Shown piece by piece: positions 8,982-17,665 of a stretch of 64,000 nt of DNA. Every line of letters begins with the position of its first letter. The stretch's first letter is position 1. Origin of the DNA: Polynucleobacter alcilacus (GTDB taxonomy: Bacteria > Pseudomonadota > Gammaproteobacteria > Burkholderiales > Burkholderiaceae); assembly GCF_018881545.1 (NCBI RefSeq), contig NZ_JACVQD010000001.1:1890776-1954775 (forward strand), in the 5' to 3' direction. The notes beneath the pieces were generated by a model. The model searched no databases, was not told the DNA's origin, and was given only the letters and a program-made list of their open reading frames with translations. The position numbers and the translations under genes were made by a program.

Positions 8982-9005
8982 AAAAAGGGGCGCAAGCCCC
9001 TTTTT
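8982..9005 (+). terminator. Rho-independent terminator after tctA
   Basis: Perfect 10-bp stem AAAAAGGGGC / GCCCCTTTTT around a GCAA tetraloop. It closes the tctCBA operon and is nearly symmetric. Confidence 0.9.
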
Positions 9006-9026
9006 GCATAGCGAAGCAGAAAGTCC

Positions 9027-9034
9027 GATAAAAT
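9027..9034 (+). promoter_or_regulatory. -10-like box close to the DUF2946 start
   Basis: GATAAAAT lies 7 bases before the ATG at 9042 and no Shine-Dalgarno sequence is present, so the transcript may be almost leaderless. No convincing -35 was found. Confidence 0.35.
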
Positions 9035-9041
9035 CATATCC

Positions 9042-9413
9042 ATGAATTTCCGTCACCGTAAACTCGTTCACTGGCTTGCTGCTTTAGCAATCGCTATGAG
9101 TGCGCTGGCTCCAGCAGTTTCTCAAGCGGTATCGCTGGCTAAGCATGGTGAAGGTTTTGCAATGGAGATTTGCTCCACAAGTGATGCCAAGATCCAAATT
9201 CATGTTCAAGTAGATGATCAAGAGCTCGCTGATCAGGCGCAGCCTTGCCCATATTGCGTAGCGCAAAACAGCATTACTCCAGTGTTTAATACCAATCTCA
9301 CCTTTGCAGCGCCAAACACTTTTGCGTTGCTGCCAAAACTCTTTTATCAATCACCTAAACCCCTTACGGTTTGGGTGACGCCTCCCTCAGCAGCGCCTCC
9401 TTCACAAGCCTAA
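9042..9413 (+). CDS. DUF2946-like secreted Cys-containing protein
   Basis: 123 residues with an N-terminal signal or anchor segment (about 8-30, cleavage plausible near SQAVS). Cys44 and a CPYC motif (Cys69, Cys72) are followed by a Pro-rich tail. This layout (short signal, one Cys, then HCPYC-like motif, then Pro/Ala tail) resembles the DUF2946 family, which is often found directly upstream of copper-linked TonB receptors. It heads a five-gene same-strand block with a TonB receptor, a BNR protein, a thioredoxin-like protein and a PCu(A)C chaperone. A periplasmic metal-binding role is inferred from the CxxC and the neighbours. The family call is moderate because the sequence is short. Confidence 0.65.
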   Translation: MNFRHRKLVHWLAALAIAMSALAPAVSQAVSLAKHGEGFAMEICSTSDAKIQIHVQVDDQELADQAQPCPYCVAQNSITPVFNTNLTFAAPNTFALLPKLFYQSPKPLTVWVTPPSAAPPSQA

Positions 9414-9445
9414 GAATTCTTAGGGCATAGCCTAGCTATGTAGCT

Positions 9446-9466
9446 GGTAACAAATGAAAAGTTACC
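9446..9466 (+). other. Small hairpin upstream of the TonB receptor gene
   Basis: GGTAAC (9446-9451) pairs with GTTACC (9461-9466) around a 9-base loop AAATGAAAA. It lies in the 75-bp gap before the receptor gene, 12 bases ahead of the ribosome site. It is not a terminator, since no T-tract follows. Confidence 0.35.
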
Positions 9467-9488
9467 GTCATATTGTGTGGAGAAGTCC

Positions 9489-11642
9489 ATGTTGTTGCAG
9501 CAGAACAAAATCAGCGCGTGTATCAGCCTGCTATTTGGAGTTATCCTAATAGGGGCAAGTGCGCAGGCCCAAATTGCACCACCACCTGATTATGATCAGA
9601 AGTTAAAAAGTGTGACCGTTAGCGCAACTCGTTCAGGTACACCCTTAGATGAGGTGCCTCTCAACACTACTATTTTGACTAAAGAGGTATTAGAGGTTTC
9701 ACCTGAGCAAACGATTGATCAAGTTTTAAAAAATGTTCCCGGCGTCATTTTGAATGACACGCCATATTATCAAAAAGATCCCACCGGCCAAAGCATTAAC
9801 GTACGTGGCCTTGGTAATGCGAGAACGCTCGTATTAATTGATGGCCTGCCGGCAAATGATGCTTTTTATGGCACAGTGCAGTGGAATCTCGTACCAATGT
9901 CGTCCATTGATTCTGTCGAATTTATTCGTGGTGGCGTCTCTAGTCTGTGGGGTAACTACGGCATGGGTGGTGTCATCAATATTAAGACTAAGACGCCAAG
10001 CAATAGTCAGCAGGAGGCATCAGTGACTACTGGATCCTATGGCACCAGCAATGTAGCAGCCTCAAAAGATTTGCTAGCTTCTGAAGCTTTACATTTGAGA
10101 TTTTCAGCTGATTATTTTGCTACCGATGGGTATCAAAATATTGCTACGATCTCCCCTGGGTCTCCTGCGAATATTAAAAATGGTCAAGGTAACTCTAGCT
10201 CACATAATTCTAATATGAGGCTCCAGGGCTACTTCAAAACGAGCCCAGACACAAATGGATTCTTCCGAGTTGGCTATCACACAATGTCCGATTTATCCTC
10301 TGGGTATGCCTTTGCAAGCAATATCATGCAAGAGACAGATGTAGCGGGTGGAGTTACTACGCGACTCGATGACAAAGCCAAAGTAGACGTCAATTTCTTT
10401 TACGAGAAGACTGGCTTTAACAAGCAAAATGGATCAACCACTTCCGCTACAGCGAATCCAAAAAACTACCCCTATATTAATGCGAACTATCATGATCCCT
10501 ATAGTACAGTTGGCGCCTCTGCTCAATACACTAAGGAAGTCACTGGCTTAATTGATCAATATATTATGGCTGTTGATGCACGCAATATTTCAGGCTCAAA
10601 TCAAACTAATAATCTGAATACCGGCGGAGGCGTTACCGCAGTGAACTATGGTCAGGGTCAACAGTCCTTTTATGGTTTGCTGGCTGAGGTAAAGTCCAAA
10701 GGAAATTCGATCCCGCTTGAGACCACTTTATCAGCCCGCGTTGATCAGTGGATCAGCCAAACCCCAACTTCCTATAATGCCGGCAGCAGTGGTACGCCGA
10801 GCTATCAAAACGTCCCAAACCAAAGTAAGACCTTGTTTAGCCCAACTTTAGGCTTACTCTATAAAATGAGTCAAGATTGGGATTTACGATCTGCTGCTTA
10901 TCAAGCCTTTCATGCGCCGGGTATGAATAACACCCTCAGAAGTTATGGATCAGGCACAGGCTACTCATTTGCCAATCCCAATCTCACACCCGAAACCATG
11001 ACAGGCTATGAGGTGGGAACGGATTATCGCTGGAAGGGCGGATTTGCTCAACTCACTGCCTTTAATAACTATGTTCAAAATGCGATTGTGAGTTATAAGA
11101 TTGGGCCAAGCCAGCAGGCATTGGCTAATAGTCTTTGCGCTACAGTTGGAACTCCATCTGGGTGCACTTCTAACTCGAGTTACTACACGAATAACCAAAG
11201 CTTATTAAGCCAGGGAATAGAGTTTCAGTTCCATCATGATATTAATTCGCATTGGGCCACCGATGCAAATTATGCATTTACTAGTACCAAGTTAACCTGG
11301 ACCGCTACTACTGATCCTGTTGGTAAACAGGTTGCTGGGGTGCCCCAAAACATTCTGGGCGGCGGCTTAAGCTATTACCCAGTGCCACAAGCAAGCTTGA
11401 CTGCGACCGTTCGATATGTCGGAAGTTCATGGTTAGATAACAACAATACTTTGCCAGTCGCGTCTTATGCCGTTGTTGGCTTACGTGCCAATTACGAGGC
11501 GACTAAAAATGCCACTGTTTTTGCTTCTGCAGTGAATTTATTCAACCGGCAGTACATCACTTTTGGAACAGGAAGTAGCAGTTCAAGCTATACCATTGGT
11601 CAGCCTCAGTCAATTAACGTTGGTGCACGTATCATCTTCTAA
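9489..11642 (+). CDS. TonB-dependent outer-membrane receptor (putative copper uptake)
   Basis: 717 residues from the ATG at 9489, preferred over the GTG at 9477 because GGAGA lies 5 bases before it. A signal peptide ends near ASAQA. The plug domain follows (VTVSATRSGTPLDEVPLN, then VRGLGNARTLVLIDG and the hallmark FIRGGVSSLWGNYGMGGVIN). The rest is a beta-barrel ending in a terminal Phe (INVGARIIF). Such receptors import metal complexes or cofactors with TonB energy. The flanking DUF2946, TlpA-like and PCu(A)C genes point to copper; cobalamin is less likely since no B12 riboswitch fits in the short leader. Substrate is inferred. The barrel is rich in Ser, Asn and Tyr, normal for the fold. Confidence 0.85.
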   Translation: MLLQQNKISACISLLFGVILIGASAQAQIAPPPDYDQKLKSVTVSATRSGTPLDEVPLNTTILTKEVLEVSPEQTIDQVLKNVPGVILNDTPYYQKDPTGQSINVRGLGNARTLVLIDGLPANDAFYGTVQWNLVPMSSIDSVEFIRGGVSSLWGNYGMGGVINIKTKTPSNSQQEASVTTGSYGTSNVAASKDLLASEALHLRFSADYFATDGYQNIATISPGSPANIKNGQGNSSSHNSNMRLQGYFKTSPDTNGFFRVGYHTMSDLSSGYAFASNIMQETDVAGGVTTRLDDKAKVDVNFFYEKTGFNKQNGSTTSATANPKNYPYINANYHDPYSTVGASAQYTKEVTGLIDQYIMAVDARNISGSNQTNNLNTGGGVTAVNYGQGQQSFYGLLAEVKSKGNSIPLETTLSARVDQWISQTPTSYNAGSSGTPSYQNVPNQSKTLFSPTLGLLYKMSQDWDLRSAAYQAFHAPGMNNTLRSYGSGTGYSFANPNLTPETMTGYEVGTDYRWKGGFAQLTAFNNYVQNAIVSYKIGPSQQALANSLCATVGTPSGCTSNSSYYTNNQSLLSQGIEFQFHHDINSHWATDANYAFTSTKLTWTATTDPVGKQVAGVPQNILGGGLSYYPVPQASLTATVRYVGSSWLDNNNTLPVASYAVVGLRANYEATKNATVFASAVNLFNRQYITFGTGSSSSSYTIGQPQSINVGARIIF

Positions 11643-12904
11643 TGATGTCTAAACTCTTCACCTCTTTTAGTCGCCCACTATTACTTACTGCACTCTTTCT
11701 GAGTGTGCTCGGCGCCGCCGGACGCACTCAAGCGCAGATGGATCATGCCTCTCAGACGATGAATATTACTCCGGCAAAAACGAGTAGTGTTTGCCATGGT
11801 TCTGGACTCGATTGTGCCAATGCTGCAAGCCCATTTTTTGGAGCTGATGGCCAATTATTATTGGCCTGGACAGCAAATGGAGTTGTGTCTGTAGCGCAAT
11901 CTTCCGATCTAGGAAAAACGTTCTCAATTCCAGTAAAAATTGCAGAACATGGACAATCCTTAGATGTAGGTAGTGATGCACGCCCACAAATTGTTTCTGA
12001 TAAACAAGGAAAGGTCTTTTTGGCTTATGCCTTTTTTAAGGACTCTCATTGGAATGCGCAAATTAATACCGCTAGGTCAATGGATGGCGGGAATACTTTT
12101 ACTGCTCCCGTATCCTTAGTTCAAGATGCCTCCAGTCAACGCTTTCCATCCATTTTAATCAGACCTGACGACTCTATTTTTATCTCTTGGATTGATAAGC
12201 GTTTAGTGGCCGCTTCAAAGCAGGGTGGGACAAAGCGTTTAGGCGGATCGATTGCATATGCATTTTCGAATGATGGTGGGAAGACTTTTCAAGCTGAGCA
12301 GTTTGCCAATGAGAATAGTTGTGAATGTTGTCGCATTGGCGGAAGTTTAGATCCCCAAGCCCAGCCAGTGATTGCATACCGTGCGATATTTTCTGGAGGT
12401 ATTAGAGATCAAGCAAGTCAAGTCATTAGTACTAAAGGGGCTCAAGCTATACGAAGAGTGGCTGACGATAATTGGAAGACAGACGCTTGTCCGCATCATG
12501 GCCCATCCATCGCAGTATCTGGTACGGGTAAATTTCATGTGGCTTGGTACACCCAAGGCAGTAAGCGCTCTGGAGTCTTCTATGCCAACTCTAGCAATCA
12601 AGGTTTAAGTTATTCCAAGCCCTCCAGAATTGGTGCAGAAAGTGCTAATGTTTCAAGACCCTATCTCTTGGCCTTAGGTCAGCAAGTTTGGATGACCTGG
12701 AAAGAATTTGATGGATCCCGCTCCATGGTTTATATCAAGCATTCAGAGGACGATGGAAAAACCTGGTCAGATCCACAGTGGGCCTCTCAAACCAGCTCTT
12801 ATAGTGACCATCCTTTACTCGTCAATCAAGGCAATACTGTATTTTTATCCTGGCTAACGCGCCAAGATGGATATCAGTTAATTCAGATTGGACAGCGGCA
12901 ATGA
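11642..12904 (+). CDS. Secreted Cys-rich BNR-repeat (sialidase-fold) protein
   Basis: 420 residues with a signal peptide ending near RTQAQ. At least four Asp-box/BNR motifs are visible: SSDLGKTF (near 87), SMDGGNTF (146), SNDGGKTF (211) and SEDDGKTW (371), spaced as in a beta-propeller. Unusual for a sialidase are Cys51 and Cys58, a CECC motif at 227-230 and CPHHGP at 283-288, and the mature N-terminus begins with a Met/His stretch (MDHASQTM). The ATG overlaps the receptor stop as TAATG. It ends overlapping the thioredoxin-like gene by ATGA. It is tightly coupled to copper genes, so a periplasmic metal-binding propeller is more plausible than a glycosidase. This is inference; no characterised homologue is recognised. 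Confidence 0.7.
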   Translation: MMSKLFTSFSRPLLLTALFLSVLGAAGRTQAQMDHASQTMNITPAKTSSVCHGSGLDCANAASPFFGADGQLLLAWTANGVVSVAQSSDLGKTFSIPVKIAEHGQSLDVGSDARPQIVSDKQGKVFLAYAFFKDSHWNAQINTARSMDGGNTFTAPVSLVQDASSQRFPSILIRPDDSIFISWIDKRLVAASKQGGTKRLGGSIAYAFSNDGGKTFQAEQFANENSCECCRIGGSLDPQAQPVIAYRAIFSGGIRDQASQVISTKGAQAIRRVADDNWKTDACPHHGPSIAVSGTGKFHVAWYTQGSKRSGVFYANSSNQGLSYSKPSRIGAESANVSRPYLLALGQQVWMTWKEFDGSRSMVYIKHSEDDGKTWSDPQWASQTSSYSDHPLLVNQGNTVFLSWLTRQDGYQLIQIGQRQ

Positions 12905-13377
12905 AAAAAATCGTACTTGCATTCATGCTGGTAATTGGAATGCTTAATTTGGCTTTTGCCGAAAAGCCCACATTGAAGCCTTATCAAAATGGGGATTGGT
13001 CTAACTTAGTTAAGGCTGCAAATGGTGCGCCTTTGGCTGTTCACTTTTGGGGAGTCACTTGCCCATCTTGTATTAAAGAATTTCCCCAATGGGGCAGTTT
13101 TCTAAAAAGTCATCCCAATGCAAAGCTGGTGTTTATTCAGGTAGATGATGTCTCTACTGAGAGCATGCAAACAATGCTTACTAAGGCAAATCTGCAAAAT
13201 GCCAATAACTATTATGTTGTAGCACCATTTGATGAGCGCTTGCGCTATGAGATTGACCGCAAATGGCATGGAGAAACACCTACTACGATTTTGATCGATA
13301 AAAACGGTAAAGCAACTCGAAAAACAGGGCTGACAAATTTCCAAGAGCTGCAAGCTTGGATGGTGAAAGGTTCCTAG
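12901..13377 (+). CDS. TlpA-like periplasmic thioredoxin-fold protein
   Basis: 158 residues with a signal peptide (MKKIVLAFMLVIGMLNLAFA). The thioredoxin active site is in FWGVTCPSCIKEFP (Cys54, Cys57), followed by a cis-Pro region GETPTTILID. This is the TlpA/ResE-type reductase layout, used to reduce or load metal-site cysteines in the periplasm. It overlaps the BNR gene by four bases, so it is co-translated. In this block it could keep the CECC/CxxC cysteines of its neighbours, or a copper chaperone, in the reduced state; that is an inference from context. Confidence 0.82.
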   Translation: MKKIVLAFMLVIGMLNLAFAEKPTLKPYQNGDWSNLVKAANGAPLAVHFWGVTCPSCIKEFPQWGSFLKSHPNAKLVFIQVDDVSTESMQTMLTKANLQNANNYYVVAPFDERLRYEIDRKWHGETPTTILIDKNGKATRKTGLTNFQELQAWMVKGS

Positions 13378-13461
13378 GATTCAAGATCATGGCGCTAACG
13401 ATTACTTTGAAAAAGAGCTTGAGAGCCATCTTGGGCTATAAGATTAATTAAAGGGGGAAGT

Positions 13462-13929
13462 ATGAAACACAATATATTGGGATCAATGTTGATGTCTGCA
13501 GTGCTGGGTTTGAGCCTTACAGCTCAAGCACAAGTGGCAAAAGTGGGCGCTATCAAGATTGAGGATGCTTATACTCGTGCGACCGTTCCTGGCCAGCAGG
13601 TTGCCGGTGGTTTTATGAAAATCGACAATAAAGGTGCTACTGATCTATTGGTCTCCGCTAGCTCTCCTATTGCTGGTGAAGTGCAGCTGCATGAAATGTC
13701 AATGGAAGGTAATGTGATGAAGATGCGTCAAGTGAAGGATATTCCAGTGCCGGCAGGGGGAATGGTTGAATTAAAGCCTGGTGGCATGCACCTCATGTTT
13801 ATGAATATCAAAGCGCCATTAGCAAGTGGTGAGACAGTGCCCGTAAAGTTGAAGTTTGCGAAGGCTGGTGAAGTTGAAGTGAAAATGCCAGTCAATGCAA
13901 TGGGTAGTCCAGGTGTAATGAAGCATTAA
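13462..13929 (+). CDS. Periplasmic copper chaperone PCu(A)C
   Basis: 155 residues with a signal peptide ending at AQAQ. It has the complete PCu(A)C copper motif H-x10-M-x21-H-x-M: His77, Met88, His110, Met112, with additional Met residues nearby (Met79, Met81, Met86, Met114). The family binds Cu(I) and delivers it to the CuA site of cytochrome oxidase or to other cuproproteins. A strong ribosome site (GGGGGAAGT) precedes the ATG, and 84 bp separate it from the thioredoxin-like gene. It gives the best direct evidence that the preceding receptor block handles copper. Confidence 0.93.
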   Translation: MKHNILGSMLMSAVLGLSLTAQAQVAKVGAIKIEDAYTRATVPGQQVAGGFMKIDNKGATDLLVSASSPIAGEVQLHEMSMEGNVMKMRQVKDIPVPAGGMVELKPGGMHLMFMNIKAPLASGETVPVKLKFAKAGEVEVKMPVNAMGSPGVMKH

Positions 13930-13970
13930 TGCAGGCAGTGTAAACGCAGTAGAAACAGAGTAGGAAGAAA

Positions 13971-14000
13971 AAAAGCCCCTAGTTTTACTTAGGGGCTTTT
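13971..14000. terminator. Bidirectional terminator between PCu(A)C gene and ilvD
   Basis: AAAAGCCCCTA (13971-13981) pairs perfectly with TAGGGGCTTTT (13990-14000), loop GTTTTACT. A-tract and T-tract on either side let it serve both convergent genes. Confidence 0.9.
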
Positions 14001-14019
14001 GCTATTGAGGCCTCTGACT

Positions 14020-15711
14020 TTATAGGTCCAAATTGAGATCGGTTACCGCACCTTTACTTGCGCTACTGGCAAGGCTAGCGTACTTAGCAAGCAAGCCACG
14101 GGTATAGCGGGGCTTTGGTTGCACCCAAGCTGCACGGCGCTTAGCGATCTCCGCTTCATCGACATTGAGCTGAATCAGAAGTTGGTGAGCATCGATGGTG
14201 ACTGAGTCACCTTCATGGATGAGCGCAATGACACCACCAACATAGGCTTCAGGGGCAACGTGACCCACTACCATGCCCCAAGTACCACCAGAGAAGCGAC
14301 CATCGGTGATGAGGCCTACAGTTTCTCCTAGGCCTTGGCCAACGAGAGCTGAAGTAGGGGCAAGCATCTCACGCATACCAGGGCCGCCTTTGGGGCCCTC
14401 GTAGCGAATCACAACAACGTCACCATCTTTGATTTTTTGGGCCATGATTGCTGCCATTGCATCATCTTCAGAATCGAAGACACGAGCAGGACCAGTCATA
14501 GAAGGGTTCTTTAGGCCGGTAATCTTGGCTACGCAACCTTCTGGAGAAATATTGCCTTTTAGGATGGCTAAGTGACCCTGCTTGTACAAAGGATTGTCTA
14601 AAGTGCGAATGACCTTTTGATCGGCGCGTGGCACAGCAGGAATATCTTTTAATACTTCAGCAATAGTCTTGCCAGTAATTGTCATGCAATCACCATGGAG
14701 TAATCCGCCATCTAGCAAGATTTTCATGACTTGCGGAATACCACCGGCTAGATGTAAATCGGTTGCTAAATACGTACCGGATGGTTTCATATCCACGATC
14801 ACAGGAACCTGCTTACGAATACGCTCAAAATCATCGATGGTCCAATCGATTTCTGCTGCGCTGGTAATGGCTAGGAAGTGTAATACCGCATTGGTAGAGC
14901 CACCAACTGCCATGATCACACTGACTGCATTCTCGATGGATTTTTTGGTAATGATGTCACGGGGACGCAAATTATTTTTAATAGCTTCTACTAGTACACG
15001 AGCAGATTCAGCAGCGCTTACTACTTTCTCCTCATCTTCATTAGCCATCGTAGAAGAATAGGGCAGGCTCATGCCTAGTGCCTCGAAGGATGAGCTCATG
15101 GTGTTAGCGGTATACATACCACCGCAAGAACCGCTACCTGGGCAGGCGTTTTCTTCAACCCCTTTTAAATCCTCTGCACTTAATCTGCCGGAAGTAAATT
15201 CACCAACTGCTTCAAATGCCGAAACAATATTCAGTTCTTTACCCTTGTAGTGACCTGGTTTGATTGTGCCGCCATAGACATAAATGCCGGGAACATTCGT
15301 GCGAGCTAAAGCCATCATGCCACCGGGCATATTTTTATCGCAGCCTCCAATGACTAAGACGCCGTCTTGCCAAAGGCCGTTGACACAAACTTCAATGCTG
15401 TCAGCAATGACTTCGCGTGATACGAGGGAATACTTCATCCCTTCGGTACCCATACCAATACCATCAGAAACAGTAGGTGTTCCGAATAACTGTGCTTTTG
15501 CACCAGCTTCTTCAAGAGCAACCACGGCAGCATCGGCTAATTTTTGTAAGCCGCTATTGCAAGGGGTTATTGTGGAGTGGCCGTTGGCAACCCCCACCAT
15601 TGGTTTAGAAAAATCCTTTTCTTGATAACCCATTGCGTAATACATCGAACGATTGGGGGCGCGAGCGACTCCTTCTGTGACCATGCGCGAGCGTTCATTT
15701 AGGCGTTTCAT
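14020..15711 (-). CDS. ilvD: Dihydroxy-acid dehydratase
   Basis: 563 residues, the shorter IlvD form (the E. coli enzyme is about 616). It dehydrates 2,3-dihydroxy-isovalerate and 2,3-dihydroxy-3-methylvalerate in valine and isoleucine synthesis, using an Fe-S cluster and Mg2+. Cluster-binding motifs are TPCNSG (Cys51), [10 protein letters not shown] (near 122-131) and [17 protein letters not shown] (near 190-206). The C-terminal region has [15 protein letters not shown] and [10 protein letters not shown], both family signatures. GGAG precedes the ATG by nine bases. It is monocistronic, facing the copper block across a shared terminator. Confidence 0.97.
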   Translation of the reverse strand: MKRLNERSRMVTEGVARAPNRSMYYAMGYQEKDFSKPMVGVANGHSTITPCNSGLQKLADAAVVALEEAGAKAQLFGTPTVSDGIGMGTEGMKYSLVSREVIADSIEVCVNGLWQDGVLVIGGCDKNMPGGMMALARTNVPGIYVYGGTIKPGHYKGKELNIVSAFEAVGEFTSGRLSAEDLKGVEENACPGSGSCGGMYTANTMSSSFEALGMSLPYSSTMANEDEEKVVSAAESARVLVEAIKNNLRPRDIITKKSIENAVSVIMAVGGSTNAVLHFLAITSAAEIDWTIDDFERIRKQVPVIVDMKPSGTYLATDLHLAGGIPQVMKILLDGGLLHGDCMTITGKTIAEVLKDIPAVPRADQKVIRTLDNPLYKQGHLAILKGNISPEGCVAKITGLKNPSMTGPARVFDSEDDAMAAIMAQKIKDGDVVVIRYEGPKGGPGMREMLAPTSALVGQGLGETVGLITDGRFSGGTWGMVVGHVAPEAYVGGVIALIHEGDSVTIDAHQLLIQLNVDEAEIAKRRAAWVQPKPRYTRGLLAKYASLASSASKGAVTDLNLDL

Positions 15712-16207
15712 GCTTATTACTCCAGAAAAGGTTTATTTCGAAAGGCTCTATTGTGCCGTGATACGTAAAAAGGGTCTTAGATTCTCACCATGCCCTGAGT
15801 AAGTTCTCAATATGCTGCGGTGCAACAGAAAAGTGAATCCATTTATTGGCTTAAGGCATGAATATTCGCTCTAAAGCAGATAGCTTAGAACAACTAACTG
15901 AGTTACAGTCAGACCTCGATTACTTTACCTTTGAATTCAATGACTAAAGTTGGCGAATTCGGCTACCTCGTTGAGGATTATTTAACTGCCGCTGTATTTT
16001 TAGAGAAATCGATTAAATGCACGGACTCATTTAAAACTTTGGTGAAGAAATTTTTGGAGTCGGAGTCGGAGAAGCGCCCGCTAAGTAGCAAGCTGTTGGA
16101 TTAATGTATTTGGTGGTATTTAGATACTACAAATTAATAAAGCATTTACATTTCAGACATATAAAGTTGCTAAGATACGCAACAAGTGATGAGACAAGAG
16201 AATCGCA
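15712..16207. other. Sparse 496-bp region between ilvD and the RodZ-like gene
   Basis: No long frame is present. A 29-codon frame (15858-15947) overlaps by a few bases the start of a 54-codon frame (15940-16104). Both are short and could be fragments of one decayed gene or unrelated. The last 100 bp hold an AT-rich promoter-like segment (TTTACA at 16145, TAAGAT at 16171, spacing 20) before the next gene, and a 5-bp inverted repeat GTTGC/GCAAC (16166-16183). Confidence 0.4.
15940..16104 (+). CDS. Small open frame, possibly a gene remnant
   Basis: 54 residues starting MTKVGEFGYLVEDYL, with a hydrophilic Lys/Glu-rich second half (VKKFLESESEKRPLSS). No domain is recognised. The start overlaps the stop of an upstream 29-codon frame (AATGACTAA), and the upstream frame is in a different phase, so a frameshifted ancestral gene is possible. 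No ribosome site is visible. It may equally be chance coding in a non-genic stretch. Confidence 0.25.
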   Translation: MTKVGEFGYLVEDYLTAAVFLEKSIKCTDSFKTLVKKFLESESEKRPLSSKLLD

Positions 16208-17206
16208 ATGCCAACTAGCGACAAATTACCGGAGATTCGTAAAGAAGCTTTTACTAAGGCTAGAGAAAGTCTTGGTTTAAGTGTAAAAGAATTGGCGGGC
16301 ATGGCTTGTCTTTCAGTGCGTCAAATAGAGCAGATCGAAAATGGCGGGAGTGCCTCTTTTTATAGTGCTCAAATTCGAGTTACCGCTGCGAAAAAAGTTG
16401 CTGGCTTATTAAAATTACCAGAAGAAGAAGCATTTGATTTTGGTGGGCTTTTCCCCACCCAGAAAGATGCCGCAGAAATACAAGCTGAACCAGTGGTAGA
16501 AAAAGTGGCCGAGATAATCAAGCCAGATTCGCAGCCTCAGCAAGCAAAGATACTCAACCCCCAAGAGTTTGTAGTTGAAAAGGGGTTTAACAAAGAGAAG
16601 ACTTCAGATAGTTCAAGAAAGAAACTATTTTTGTTGCTGAGTATTGCAGCAGCAGGTGTATTCGCCTTGATTAATTTGCGCCCTTTATTTTTCCCAGAGC
16701 CCGTTAAAAAAGAAGTCGTGTTGGTAGAAGAAGTGGTTGCCGAACCGGTGTCACCAAATACGCCGATTACTCCAGATGTAGCGCAAGACAATAAGCCTGG
16801 CGCACCAGTAGCGGGGGCTGCAGCATTTGCAGTGGCGACGCCGTCAACGGCTGCAAGCACCCCTCAGATAAGCCCTTCTGAATGCCCCAGTGCCGATGCA
16901 TCAGTTGTGAGTTATAAGTCCGAAGCCCCTAAAAAGACAGGTGATATGGTTTATGTTCAGGCGAAGACTTCTCAAACAGTTTGCGTAGTCGATGCGACTG
17001 GTAAAACCCAAAATAAAACTCTAGAGCCCGGAATGGGTGCCAGTATTTACGGAAAGCCGCCATTTAAGGTCTTAACTGCAGGCTTGAATCAGGTGGACTT
17101 GTACTATCAGGGAGCTAAGGTGCGCCCGAGCAATACCAGTGGCAGGACCATTATTTTAGAAGCGGCTGAGCTTGGTCAGCCTGCGCCTGCAACCGATACT
17201 CAGTAA
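16208..17206 (+). CDS. RodZ-like helix-turn-helix membrane protein (DUF4115-type C-terminus)
   Basis: 332 residues. Residues 8-65 form an Xre-like helix-turn-helix (ARESLGLSVKELAGMACLS, RQIEQIENGG). One membrane span lies at about 139-158 (LFLLLSIAAAGVFALINL). A Pro/Val/Glu-rich periplasmic linker follows to about 230, then a beta-rich domain (about 240-322; DMVYVQAKTSQTVCVVDATG, ASIYGKPPFKVL, NTSGRTIIL) resembling the DUF4115 domain of RodZ. RodZ links MreB to the cell-wall machinery. This protein has the same architecture but is not next to ispG as rodZ often is, so it may be a paralogue with another role. The domain order is clear; the cellular role is inferred. Confidence 0.65.
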   Translation: MPTSDKLPEIRKEAFTKARESLGLSVKELAGMACLSVRQIEQIENGGSASFYSAQIRVTAAKKVAGLLKLPEEEAFDFGGLFPTQKDAAEIQAEPVVEKVAEIIKPDSQPQQAKILNPQEFVVEKGFNKEKTSDSSRKKLFLLLSIAAAGVFALINLRPLFFPEPVKKEVVLVEEVVAEPVSPNTPITPDVAQDNKPGAPVAGAAAFAVATPSTAASTPQISPSECPSADASVVSYKSEAPKKTGDMVYVQAKTSQTVCVVDATGKTQNKTLEPGMGASIYGKPPFKVLTAGLNQVDLYYQGAKVRPSNTSGRTIILEAAELGQPAPATDTQ

Positions 17207-17255
17207 GATCAGCAAGCTTATTGGCTTAAGAGCCTCTTAGCCCACCAGAGTTATA

Positions 17256-17603
<348 letters not shown>

Positions 17604-17665
17604 CTAACCCAGTAATCATACCTAGAACTGGATCCTGTCTATAAATTGGGTCTAAAACGGCTATT

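Noticed and set aside
9414..9488. Cobalamin riboswitch before the TonB receptor
   Set aside because: The gap is only 75 bp and has no B12-box-like sequence; a small hairpin is all that is seen.
14669..15625. Frames of 113-130 codons opposite ilvD
   Set aside because: Shadows of a highly conserved enzyme; composition reflects the antisense of ilvD codons.
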